Below are positions 10,700 to 18,769 of a DNA stretch of 64,000 bases, in pieces. The DNA comes from Solirubrobacter taibaiensis (lineage in GTDB: Bacteria > Actinomycetota > Thermoleophilia > Solirubrobacterales > Solirubrobacteraceae): positions 124,001-188,000 of the forward strand of contig JAPDDQ010000006.1 of NCBI GenBank assembly GCA_027587225.1, given 5' to 3'. Made by a program: the position numbers and the translations under genes. The notes under the pieces are model-generated. The model had not been told where the DNA came from. It did not search any database and saw nothing but the letters and a program-made list of their open reading frames with translations. Within the stretch, counting starts at the first letter, position 1; every line of letters begins with the position of its first letter.

Positions 10700-10765
10700 C
10701 GGGTCAAGAAACCCGTGACCACGCCGCATCCCACCCCGTCGCCGCGAGCACGGGTTTCTTGACGC
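10700..10765 (-). repeat. Palindromic repeat element, copy B (inverted relative to copy A)
   Basis: Read on the minus strand it begins GCGTCAAGAAACCCGTG and ends CACGGGTTTCTTGACCCG, matching copy A at both ends. The perfect 15-base arms are at 10703-10717 and 10749-10763, and the 31-base centre shares GCGGCGT with copy A near the same end. Two copies with conserved ends and diverged centres suggest a dispersed family. Confidence 0.8.
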
Positions 10766-10824
10766 GCGGCCCGACGGTGTGCTCCCCGAACCCGAAAGAC
10801 GAACCGCGCGAGAGGAGCGGAGCT

Positions 10825-13311
10825 CTACGCGCGCACCGACGTATCGACTTCCAACGTCCGCGCCCTGTCGCGCGGCCACCCACGCTCCACGCGCGGTGGC
10901 ATCGCCCACAACGCGCGCAACCGCCCGCCGAAGCCGAGCCCCTGCGCCAAGGCTCGCCGCAACGCGCGGCGCCCGCCCCGCGACGGCGGCTCGAAGTCCG
11001 CGGCATACCGCCCCGATGACAGAGCACGCAGGTACGCGGCCACCTCGGGCGAATGCGACCCCAGCCGGCGCTCCAGCTCGCGCAACGTCGTGCCGGTCGA
11101 CACGGGGCGCCCGACGCGCCGCAGCGCGTCCTCGACCTCCGCGATCGCCCGGTCCATCGGGGTGGCACCACGCGGGCGGCGGATGAACAGCACGACGGCG
11201 ATCACCAGCGTCAACGCCGACACGATCACAAGGAACCAGAGCAGCCAGCGCCATCCGGACCCGTCGTCGGCGCCCGTGACAGAACCGTCGGTGCCGACCT
11301 GCAGGTCCGGGCGGACGGCCTGCGGGTTCGTCCCGTCGTTGGGGGCGGGGGCGGTGTCTTCGCCGCTGTCGGTCGCGGAGGGCGAGGAGACCGGCGCGGC
11401 GGTAATCGACGAGGCGACGCGGGAGCGGGCCGGTGTGGCGGATGGGGTGGGATCCACGGTGACCCAGCCGTACTGGTCGAACCACACCTCGACCCAGGCG
11501 TGGGCGTCGGTGTCGCGGACGATCCAGGCCTGCTTGCTCTCTGAGTAGCCGCCGGGCGAGAAGCCGGTCGCGACGCGCGCCGGGATGCCGCCCATCCGCA
11601 GCATCAGGGCCATCGCACCCGCGTAGTGCTGGCAGTAGCCGAGGTGGGACACGTTGATGAAGTAGTCCAGCGGCTCCTCACCGCCGGGCGTCGCCGGCGG
11701 GCGCTCCTCGTAGCGGAACTCGGGCTGGTGCAGGTAGGCGTCAACGGTGCGGATGTAGTCCAAGGGCGAGTCGGACTCCTCCTTCATCCGCTTCACGAGC
11801 TCCCACGTGCGCTCGTACTTCGAGCGCGACATGACGTCGTCGACGGACCGCTCGATCTGGCCGCCGCGCCGCGGATAGGCGGCGCTCGAGGGCTCCATGC
11901 TGCCGAAGGGCGCGAAGTACACGCGCGCCTCCCCCACGGGCCGCGTGCTGCTGAACGCGCCCTGGGGGCGAAGGATGCCCTGCCCCTGCTGGAACGGGAC
12001 CATCAGCGTCCGCATCCCGTCCTGGCGTTCGGCCTCATCGAGCGTGGCCTGCTCGATGCCCTCGCCCGTCGGGTTCGGATAGTGCACTCGCGCGTAGTAG
12101 GAGTCGTTGCGTTGCAGCCCGCCCGGCGCGTCCCACGTGCCGGGGGAGAAGCCGGGGCGGACGGGCGAGGAGTTCGCGCCGATCTCGATGATCGTGCCCG
12201 CGCCGATCACGTCCGTGGTCTGGACGCGCTTGACGAAGACCTCGATCTCGCTCGTCCACGTGGGCCGGTCGGCCCAGTCCTCGGGCAGGTCGGACTCCCA
12301 GGGCTCTTCCGTGAAACGCGTGTCCTGGATGTCCTCGCGGATCTCCCAGGCGTTGCCGTTGAACGTGTCCAGGTTGCGCGCCTTCCAGTACAGCGGCTCA
12401 CCCGACACGACGCGCATGACCTCGTTGCCGTCGCGCGGCCAGTTGATCGGCCCGTAGCTCTGCGTCCACGAGAACCGCACCGGGTCCTCGGGGCCGAGGC
12501 TCTCGGCGAAGGCGCGGTAGTCGAACCAGGGCTCACCGCGGTCGGCGGTCGCCGCCACCGGCAGTGCGCCCAAGAGCGCCACCACCAGCAACCCCAGCAC
12601 GCCGAGCCCAGGCTTGAGCGGCAACCGCTCCAACCACAGGAAGCAGACGGCCAAAGCCGCGATCGTCAGCCCGAGCAGCACGGGCCGCGTGCCGCCGATC
12701 GACACGATCGGCGAAGCCACCACCACGATCAGCACCGCGAGCGCCACGAACGGGTAGCCGCGCTCGGGCACTTTCAGCGGCACACGCTCGTCCGCCCGCA
12801 TCGCCACGCGCGGCCAGAACGTCAGCAGCCCGGCGAGGATGAGCAGTTGCACGCCGAGCAGCTCGAGGGCGACCCTCGGCCACGGGTCGGCGCTCGCGTA
12901 CGGCAGCCGGACGGTGCCGAGCGCCTGGAGCCCGCCGCCGAGCCCGGACAGCAGCTCGTCCCAGTGCCGCGGCCGCAGGTACCAGAGCTCGAGCCCGGCG
13001 AGCAGATAGCCGGCGAGGAGCGCGGCGCCGACCACGACCACCAACGAGAACGCGCGCAGGCGCACACCGAGCCGCCACCGCCGGCGCGGCGGGGCCGTGA
13101 CGGCGAGCACGGCGAGCGCTGAGCCCACCGCCGCGAGCACCCACAGCAGCACGCGCGTCGTCGACAGGCCCTCTACCAGCCGCTGCCACTGCAGCGCGCC
13201 GACCGTGCTCAGCGCGGCAAGCCCGAACAGGCGCGCGCTCCACTGCGGCAGCAGCGCACGGCTGGCCGGGCGTGAGCGGTCACGCCTCCCTGCGACGACC
13301 GCGGTGGCCAC
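10825..13311 (-). CDS. TgpA-type membrane transglutaminase-like protein
   Basis: 828 residues. The N-terminal ~260 residues form about seven membrane helices. An extracytoplasmic region follows, with a transglutaminase core showing the Cys-His-Asp triad in YCQHYAGAM, DAHAWVEVW and VDPTPS. After a Ser/Thr/Pro-rich linker there is one more helix (WLLWFLVIVSALTLVIAVV) and a cytoplasmic Arg-rich tail with a DUF4129-like pattern (ATPMDRAIAEVEDALRRVG). This is the TgpA layout. Actinobacterial relatives often sit with a MoxR ATPase and a DUF58 protein, which are absent here. It starts at GTG three bases after the synthetase stop, so the two form an operon. Confidence 0.88.
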   Translation of the reverse strand: MATAVVAGRRDRSRPASRALLPQWSARLFGLAALSTVGALQWQRLVEGLSTTRVLLWVLAAVGSALAVLAVTAPPRRRWRLGVRLRAFSLVVVVGAALLAGYLLAGLELWYLRPRHWDELLSGLGGGLQALGTVRLPYASADPWPRVALELLGVQLLILAGLLTFWPRVAMRADERVPLKVPERGYPFVALAVLIVVVASPIVSIGGTRPVLLGLTIAALAVCFLWLERLPLKPGLGVLGLLVVALLGALPVAATADRGEPWFDYRAFAESLGPEDPVRFSWTQSYGPINWPRDGNEVMRVVSGEPLYWKARNLDTFNGNAWEIREDIQDTRFTEEPWESDLPEDWADRPTWTSEIEVFVKRVQTTDVIGAGTIIEIGANSSPVRPGFSPGTWDAPGGLQRNDSYYARVHYPNPTGEGIEQATLDEAERQDGMRTLMVPFQQGQGILRPQGAFSSTRPVGEARVYFAPFGSMEPSSAAYPRRGGQIERSVDDVMSRSKYERTWELVKRMKEESDSPLDYIRTVDAYLHQPEFRYEERPPATPGGEEPLDYFINVSHLGYCQHYAGAMALMLRMGGIPARVATGFSPGGYSESKQAWIVRDTDAHAWVEVWFDQYGWVTVDPTPSATPARSRVASSITAAPVSSPSATDSGEDTAPAPNDGTNPQAVRPDLQVGTDGSVTGADDGSGWRWLLWFLVIVSALTLVIAVVLFIRRPRGATPMDRAIAEVEDALRRVGRPVSTGTTLRELERRLGSHSPEVAAYLRALSSGRYAADFEPPSRGGRRALRRALAQGLGFGGRLRALWAMPPRVERGWPRDRARTLEVDTSVRA

Positions 13312-13314
13312 GGG

Positions 13315-14880
13315 CTAGCGGTTTCCCTCCAGCTCGCGCTGGCGCAGCTCGATGCGCCGGATCTTGCCGGTCAGGGTCTTCGGGAGGTCCTCGACGAACT
13401 CGATCCTCCGAGGGTAGGCGTAAGCGGACAGTCGGTTACGCACGTGCGCCTGGATCTCAGCCACCAGCTCGTCCGAGCCGGAGTGCCCCTCGGCCAGCAC
13501 GATGAACGCCTTGACCACGCTGCCACGCCGTTCGTCGGGGGAAGCGACCGCCGCCGCCTCCTTCACCGCGGCGTGCTCCAAGCAGGCGCTTTCGACCTCG
13601 AACGGGCCGATCCGATAGCCCGCGGCGATGATCACGTCGTCCGCGCGGCCCTCGTACCAGACGTAGCCGTCCTCGTCGAACTTGGCGGCGTCCTTGGTGT
13701 GGAACCAGTCGCCGCCGAACGTCTCCTGCGCCGCCTCGTCGTTGCGCCAGTAGCCGAGCGGATAGTGCGGGTTCGAGCGGGCGCGCAGGCAGATCTCGCC
13801 GCGCTCGCCCTGCGGCACCGGCCGCTCGTCCTGGTCGAGGATCTGCACGTCCCACCCGGGCATCGGTTTGCCCATCGAGCCCTCGCGCACGCCCATGAAG
13901 GGGAAGTTGGCGCACAGCGGATAGGACTCGGTCAGCCCGTAGTAGTCGAGCACGGTCAGCCCGTACTGGTCGCGGAACCAGCGGATCGCCTCCGGGTTCA
14001 GCGGCTCGCCGGCGCTGCACACGATCCGGAACGCCTGCGGATAGCGCGTGCCCGCATCGCCGATCCCCATCATCGAGCGCATCGCGGTCGGCGTCGTGAA
14101 GACGTTCGAGGCCTGATGGCGCGACAGGAAGTCGAGCTGCTTGTGCGGGTCGAACCCGCCCTCGCGCTGGTAGACGAGTTGCACCGCGCCGAAGCGCCAC
14201 GGGCCGAGCAGCGGCGCGATGCCCGCGGCCCACGCCCACTCGCCCATGCCGTGGAAGCGCTCGCCGTCCTGCACGTCGTGGCAGTAGATGAACTCCTCGT
14301 GCGCGAGCAGGTACCGGTGCGCGTGGACGATGCCCTTCGCGAGCCCGGTCGTGCCGCTCGTGTAATAGAGCTGCGCCGGGTCCTCGGCGAGCGTGTCCTC
14401 GGGCTCGAACGCGGCGTCCCCGCTCGCCAGCAACTCGTCGTCGAGCAACAGCACCTGCTCGACCAGCCCCGCATCCACCCGGCCCTGGTTGGCGGCGTTG
14501 GTCACGAGCACCTTCGCCTGCGAGTCACTCACCCGGTGGCGGATGCCGTCATCGCCGTACAGCACCGACATCGAGAGCAGGATCGCGCCGCACTTCCAGG
14601 TGCCGAAGAACGCCGCGGCGGTCTCGGGGGTCGGCGGCAGCAGCATCGCCACGCGGTCCCCCTTCTGGACCCCGTGCGCCCGCAGCACGTTGGCGAAGCG
14701 GTTCGAGAGCTCCTGCAGCTCGCCCCAGTGCACTTCGCGGACCGTGCCATCGAAGTGCTCGTGGATCATCGCCAGCTTGTCGGCCGCGTGCTTGTCGCAC
14801 ACGTCCTGGGCGATGTTGTACCGCTCGGGCACACGCCATTCGTGCTTGGCGACGGCCTCTTCGTAGGACTGATGCGACAC
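13315..14880 (-). CDS. AMP-forming acyl-CoA synthetase (medium-chain/ACSM-like)
   Basis: 521 residues with the adenylate-forming signatures: A3 loop YYTSGTTGLAKG, A5 DYYGLTESYPL, A7 TKDAAKFDEDGYVWYEGRADD, and catalytic Lys near the end in KTLTGKIRRIEL. It activates a carboxylic acid to its CoA thioester via the acyl-AMP. The HEW...YNIAQDVCDKHA start resembles the ACSM/medium-chain subgroup; chain length is not readable. An upstream in-frame ATG exists, but I prefer the GTG at 14880, which has AGGAGGAG just before it. It is co-directional with the TgpA-like gene and divergent from the LytS-type kinase. Confidence 0.88.
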   Translation of the reverse strand: MSHQSYEEAVAKHEWRVPERYNIAQDVCDKHAADKLAMIHEHFDGTVREVHWGELQELSNRFANVLRAHGVQKGDRVAMLLPPTPETAAAFFGTWKCGAILLSMSVLYGDDGIRHRVSDSQAKVLVTNAANQGRVDAGLVEQVLLLDDELLASGDAAFEPEDTLAEDPAQLYYTSGTTGLAKGIVHAHRYLLAHEEFIYCHDVQDGERFHGMGEWAWAAGIAPLLGPWRFGAVQLVYQREGGFDPHKQLDFLSRHQASNVFTTPTAMRSMMGIGDAGTRYPQAFRIVCSAGEPLNPEAIRWFRDQYGLTVLDYYGLTESYPLCANFPFMGVREGSMGKPMPGWDVQILDQDERPVPQGERGEICLRARSNPHYPLGYWRNDEAAQETFGGDWFHTKDAAKFDEDGYVWYEGRADDVIIAAGYRIGPFEVESACLEHAAVKEAAAVASPDERRGSVVKAFIVLAEGHSGSDELVAEIQAHVRNRLSAYAYPRRIEFVEDLPKTLTGKIRRIELRQRELEGNR

Positions 14881-14927
14881 AGCTCCTCCTCGCCTCGCGA
14901 CCGGTTCGAAGAGCATAGTTACCGCCA

Positions 14928-16061
14928 ATGGATGTGCTGCTGGGTGTCCTACTCGGGGTGGTGCTGAGCGCGTCGGTGTTCGCGGTCAGCCGGCTGGCCG
15001 CGCCGCGGCGGGTGCTCGCGCCGGGCGAGGAGGGCGTGCGCGAGGCGTTGCACGCCGCGGCGGCGACGCTCCCGCACCTGCGCAAAGGGCTCAGTCGCGA
15101 GTCGGCCGGGAAGGCGATCGGCCATCTGCACGCGCTGACGCAGGCCGCGGGCGTGCTGATCGACGACGGGCAGACCGTGCTCGCCGCGGACGGGCTGCCG
15201 GCGAAGGACCTCGCTTGGCTGCCGGACTCCGAGCGGGTGGAGGTCCAGCGTGGGCCGGACCCGTTCGGGAACACGGTGATCGCGCCGCTGATCGTCGGCG
15301 GCGAGCGGATCGGGCGGCTCGCCGCGTTCTACGGGCCGGAGCGACGGCTGCGGCCGGAGGACACGCGCGTGGTGTCAGAGGTCGCGGCGCTCGTGTCCGC
15401 GCAGGTGGAGCTGTCCGCGCTGGCCGAGCAGGAGGAGCGCCTCGCGCAGGCCGAGCTGCGCGCGCTGCGGGCGCAGATCTCCCCGCACTTCATCTACAAC
15501 GCCCTCGCCGCCGTGGCCAACAGCATCCACACCAAGCCGGAGGAGGCGCGGGAGCTGCTGACCGAGTTCGCCGAGTTCACCCGCTACGCGTTCCGCGGCA
15601 ACCGGTCCTACGTGACGCTCGCGGACGAGCTGCACTACGTCGAGAAGTACCTGCGGCTCGAGCAGGCCCGGTTCGGCGACCGGCTGCAGGTGCGGGTGAA
15701 CGTGGCGCCCGAGGTGCTGACCGCGGTCGTGCCCGTGCTGTCGGTGCAGCCGCTGGTGGAGAACGCGGTCCGGCACGGCGTCGAGAAGGCCGTCGGCCCG
15801 TGCCGGGTGGAGATCCTCGGCGCGGACCTGGACGCCGACGTCGAGCTGACGGTGCGCGACGGCGGCGCGGGCATGAGCGCCGAAGAGGCCGACGCCGCCC
15901 TGCACGGTCGCGGGAGCGGCATCGGGCTCGCGAACGTGCACGCGCGGCTGCAGTCCACGTTCGGCGCCGAGTACGGTCTGGAGGTGGAGTCCACGCCCGG
16001 AGAGGGGACCGTGGTGAAGATGCTCGTGCCGAAGTTCCGCGCCGGAGTGCGCGCCGCGTGA
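14928..16061 (+). CDS. LytS-type sensor histidine kinase
   Basis: 377 residues: one N-terminal membrane helix (residues 3-25), a GAF-like sensory region (about 40-165), the His_kinase box with the phospho-acceptor His in AQISPHFIYNALAAVANSI, and an ATPase domain with LVENAVRHGVEKAVG and GSGIGLANVHARL. It lacks the 5TM-5TMR LYT sensor of classic LytS, so the signal is probably cytoplasmic. The LytTR regulator gene follows 49 bases later and the symporter pair follows that, so regulation of solute uptake is a reasonable inference. Confidence 0.9.
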   Translation: MDVLLGVLLGVVLSASVFAVSRLAAPRRVLAPGEEGVREALHAAAATLPHLRKGLSRESAGKAIGHLHALTQAAGVLIDDGQTVLAADGLPAKDLAWLPDSERVEVQRGPDPFGNTVIAPLIVGGERIGRLAAFYGPERRLRPEDTRVVSEVAALVSAQVELSALAEQEERLAQAELRALRAQISPHFIYNALAAVANSIHTKPEEARELLTEFAEFTRYAFRGNRSYVTLADELHYVEKYLRLEQARFGDRLQVRVNVAPEVLTAVVPVLSVQPLVENAVRHGVEKAVGPCRVEILGADLDADVELTVRDGGAGMSAEEADAALHGRGSGIGLANVHARLQSTFGAEYGLEVESTPGEGTVVKMLVPKFRAGVRAA

Positions 16062-16110
16062 ACGCGCGCGGCGAAGCCGCGCGGGTGTCCGCGCCGGGGG
16101 CGGGCGCGTA

Positions 16111-16812
16111 ATGCGCGTGCTCGCGGTCGACGACGAGCGGCCCGCGCTCGACGACCTCGCGCGTGTCCTGCGCGCTCAGCCGGCCGTCACGGAGGTCGAC
16201 ACGGCCGAGTCCGGCGAGGAGGCCTTGCACGCGCTCGCCGGCGGCGCGCACTACGACGCCGTCTTCCTCGACGTGCGCATGCCCGGGCTCGACGGCATCG
16301 AGCTCGCCCGCGTACTGCGGCGCTTCGCCGCCCCGCCCGCGCTCATCTTCGTCTCCGCGTACGAGTCGGCGGCGGTGGAGGCCTTCGAGCTGCGCGCGCT
16401 CGACTACCTCATGAAGCCGGTGTCGAGAGCGCGCGTCGCGGAGGCGCTGGGCCGGATCGAGGAGAAGCCCGCCGACGACACGACGGTGACGCTCGCCGTC
16501 GACGCGCCCGGCGGCGGTACCCGCCTGATCCAGCGCGCGGACATCCTCTACCTGCAGGCCCACGGCGACTACGTCCGTGTCGTCACCGCCGACGCCCGTC
16601 ACCTGGTCCGCGGCACGCTCAACGAGATCGAACGAAGGTGGGCGCCGCACGGCTTTCACCGCGTGCACCGCCGCTACCTCGTCAACCTCAAGCGCGCGTC
16701 CGAGGTCCGGCCCCAGCTCAACGGCACCGCGGTCCTGATCCTGGCCGACGGGGCGGAGCTCCCGATCGCCCGTCGCGAGGTGGCCGAGCTGCGGCGGCGG
16801 CTCCGTTCATGA
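16111..16812 (+). CDS. LytTR-family response regulator
   Basis: 233 residues. Receiver domain (1-115) with acidic pocket DDE at 7-9, phospho-Asp in VFLDVRMPGLDGIEL, and conserved Lys in DYLMKPVS. The LytTR DNA-binding domain (about 130-233) shows ILYLQAHGDYVRVVT and FHRVHRRYLVNLKRASEV. Its stop overlaps the ATG of the next small membrane gene by four bases (ATGA), tying it to the transporter genes. The kinase upstream is the obvious partner. Confidence 0.93.
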   Translation: MRVLAVDDERPALDDLARVLRAQPAVTEVDTAESGEEALHALAGGAHYDAVFLDVRMPGLDGIELARVLRRFAAPPALIFVSAYESAAVEAFELRALDYLMKPVSRARVAEALGRIEEKPADDTTVTLAVDAPGGGTRLIQRADILYLQAHGDYVRVVTADARHLVRGTLNEIERRWAPHGFHRVHRRYLVNLKRASEVRPQLNGTAVLILADGAELPIARREVAELRRRLRS

Positions 16813-17120
16813 GTCGTCTTCCTTCCGAGGACCTCAGTGAAGCCACCGCGCACGCCGCGGTCTACCTGCGACGCCTGCGGCGAGAGCAGCTGCGGCTCGC
16901 CCTGCTCAGCCTCGTCGCGTTCGGCGGCGCGATCGGCGCGCTCCCGCTGATCCTCTACCTCCTGCCGGGCCTGCACGACGCGCAGTTCCTCGGGGTCCCG
17001 CTCCCGATCTGGCTCGTCGTCGTGCCGCCCTTCCCGCTCTTCTTCTTCATCGGCCTGCTCGAGCAGCGCCGCGCCGACGGCCTCGACGAAGCCTTCCGCG
17101 ACCTCGTCGAGGACCCTTGA
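16809..17120 (+). CDS. Small two-helix membrane protein, symporter partner (DUF485-like role)
   Basis: 103 residues: a charged N-terminus, two membrane helices (about 30-52 and 65-85), then an acidic tail. The layout and position directly before a sodium:solute symporter mirror the YjcH/DUF485 protein before ActP, though the sequence is not an obvious DUF485 match. It overlaps the regulator upstream and the symporter downstream by four bases each, so all are translated together. Likely an accessory subunit or stabiliser of the symporter (inference). Confidence 0.8.
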   Translation: MSRLPSEDLSEATAHAAVYLRRLRREQLRLALLSLVAFGGAIGALPLILYLLPGLHDAQFLGVPLPIWLVVVPPFPLFFFIGLLEQRRADGLDEAFRDLVEDP

Positions 17121-18757
17121 CGCTGAGCATCATCGCCGTGGTCGCGGTGACGAGCGCCGCGCTCGGCATCGGCACCTACGGCGTCAAGTTCGCGCGCACC
17201 ACGTCCGACCTGTTCGTGGCTTCCCGGGCCGTCTCGCCGTGGTGGAACGCGGCGGCGATCTCCGGCGAGTACCTGAGCGCCGCGAGCTTCCTGGGCGTCT
17301 CCGGGCTGATGCTGAAGTTCGGCGCCTCCGCCCTCTGGCTCCCGGTCGGCTTCACCGCCGGCTACCTCACGCTGCTGCTGTTCGTGGCCGCCCCGCTGCG
17401 GCGCTTCGGCTCGTACACGATCCCGGATTTCGCCGAGGCTCGGCTCCCCGCGCCGTACATGCGGCTGCTCGCGGCGGGGATCGTGCTGCTGATCAGCGGC
17501 TGTTACCTCGTGCCCCAGCTCAAGGGCGCGGGGGTGACGCTGCGCGCGATCACCGACGCGCCGTACTGGGTCGGCGTCGTCATCGTGTCGCTGATCGTCG
17601 CGCTCAACGTGAGCCTGGGCGGCATGCGCGGCGTGACGTACGTGCAGGCCTTCCAGTACTGGGTGAAGGTCTTCGCGATCGCGCTCCCGGCGCTCCTGCT
17701 GCTCATCTACCTGGGCGGGTTGCCGGCGCGGGCCGCCCTGTTCGGCGAAGAGCTCCCGACCACCGGCCCGAACGGCATGGTCGTCGAGCTCGACAAGCCC
17801 ACCACGCTCACGTTCCCGGACACGGGCGAGACCAGAACGGTCCCCGCGGGCGAGTTGCGCATCCCACCGAACACGTCCATCCCGGTTGCCGACGGCATCA
17901 GCGCGCAGACCGGCGACGAGTGGTCGCGCCCCGTCTCGGAGTCGGGCCGCGGGTCGCCGATCCTGATCTACAGCCTGCTGCTCGCCACGTTTCTCGGGAC
18001 GATGGGCCTGCCCCACATCCTCGTCCGCTTCTACACCAACCCGGACGGCTCCGCGGCGCGCAGAACCACCGTGCGAGTGCTCGGCCTGCTCGGCGTCTTC
18101 TACCTGTTCCCCGCCGTCTACGGCCTGCTCGGCCGCGCCTTCACGCCCGAGCTCTACGTCACCGGCGACACGGACAGCGTCGTCCTGAGAGTTCCAGCCG
18201 CCGCGTGGCCGGGACCGATGGGCGACATCCTCGCCGCGATCGTCGCCGCGGGCGCGTTCGCGGCGTTCATGAGCACCGCGTCCGGGTTGCTGGTGAGCAT
18301 CGCCGGCACGGTCTCCCACGACGTCCTGCCCGGCCGCGCGCGCGGGCGCCGGATGCGGTTCCGGATCGTCAGCGCCGTCGGCATGCTCCCGCCCGCGCTG
18401 CTCGCCCTCGCCACACCGAACGTGGACATCAGCGTGCTCGTCGGCTGGGCCTTCGCGCTCGCCGCCTCCACCTTCTGCCCGCTGCTGCTGCTCGGCGTCT
18501 GGTGGCCGCGCCTGACCGCCCCAGCCGCCGCGGCCGGCATGCTCGCCGGTGCCATCGTGGCCACCGGGATGATCACCGCGGGACTGCTCGGGAGCGTGTC
18601 GGAGGATACGGCCGCGGGCGCGATTCTCACCCAGCCCGCGGCCGTCTCCGTGCCGATCGCGTTCGCAACGATGATCTTGATCTCGTTGCGCCAGGCACCC
18701 CGGAACGTGAGCGCGGTGATGGCCGCGCTGCACGTACCGGAGCCGGTGTCCCCCTGA
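17117..18757 (+). CDS. Sodium:solute symporter (SSS family, ActP-like)
   Basis: 546 residues, about 13 helices. SSS signatures: GEYLSAASFLGVSGLML near the N-terminus and MGLPHILVRFYTNPD in the middle. A ~70-residue hydrophilic loop (about 215-280) lies between helices. The TTG start overlaps the preceding stop (TTGA). It is a paralogue of the ActP gene on the opposite strand, sharing the SAASFLG and LPHIL-RF motifs. The substrate is probably a short-chain carboxylate, given actP and acs nearby and control by LytS/LytTR. It converges on actP with 12 bases between stops. Confidence 0.9.
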   Translation: MTLSIIAVVAVTSAALGIGTYGVKFARTTSDLFVASRAVSPWWNAAAISGEYLSAASFLGVSGLMLKFGASALWLPVGFTAGYLTLLLFVAAPLRRFGSYTIPDFAEARLPAPYMRLLAAGIVLLISGCYLVPQLKGAGVTLRAITDAPYWVGVVIVSLIVALNVSLGGMRGVTYVQAFQYWVKVFAIALPALLLLIYLGGLPARAALFGEELPTTGPNGMVVELDKPTTLTFPDTGETRTVPAGELRIPPNTSIPVADGISAQTGDEWSRPVSESGRGSPILIYSLLLATFLGTMGLPHILVRFYTNPDGSAARRTTVRVLGLLGVFYLFPAVYGLLGRAFTPELYVTGDTDSVVLRVPAAAWPGPMGDILAAIVAAGAFAAFMSTASGLLVSIAGTVSHDVLPGRARGRRMRFRIVSAVGMLPPALLALATPNVDISVLVGWAFALAASTFCPLLLLGVWWPRLTAPAAAAGMLAGAIVATGMITAGLLGSVSEDTAAGAILTQPAAVSVPIAFATMILISLRQAPRNVSAVMAALHVPEPVSP

Positions 18758-18769
18758 CCCTACGCCTGG

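Larger units (their letters stand above)
10295..10824. other. 530-base gene-free stretch rich in hairpins
   Basis: Between two convergent genes. Open frames here on both strands have no start-region logic or recognisable protein pattern, so I call none. The stretch holds at least five separate inverted repeats (listed individually): two copies of a palindromic element in opposite orientation, a terminator-like hairpin, a 19-bp hairpin and a 9-bp one. The density of dyads is far above anything else in the host part of the window. Confidence 0.75.

Noticed and set aside
10325-10765. CRISPR-like array
   Set aside because: Only two copies, in opposite orientation, with other hairpins between; no regular spacers and no cas genes.
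10295-10824. Open frames of 90-145 codons in the hairpin-rich gap
   Set aside because: They run through both arms of the inverted repeats, have no RBS or domain, and composition is Arg/Pro/Ala noise.
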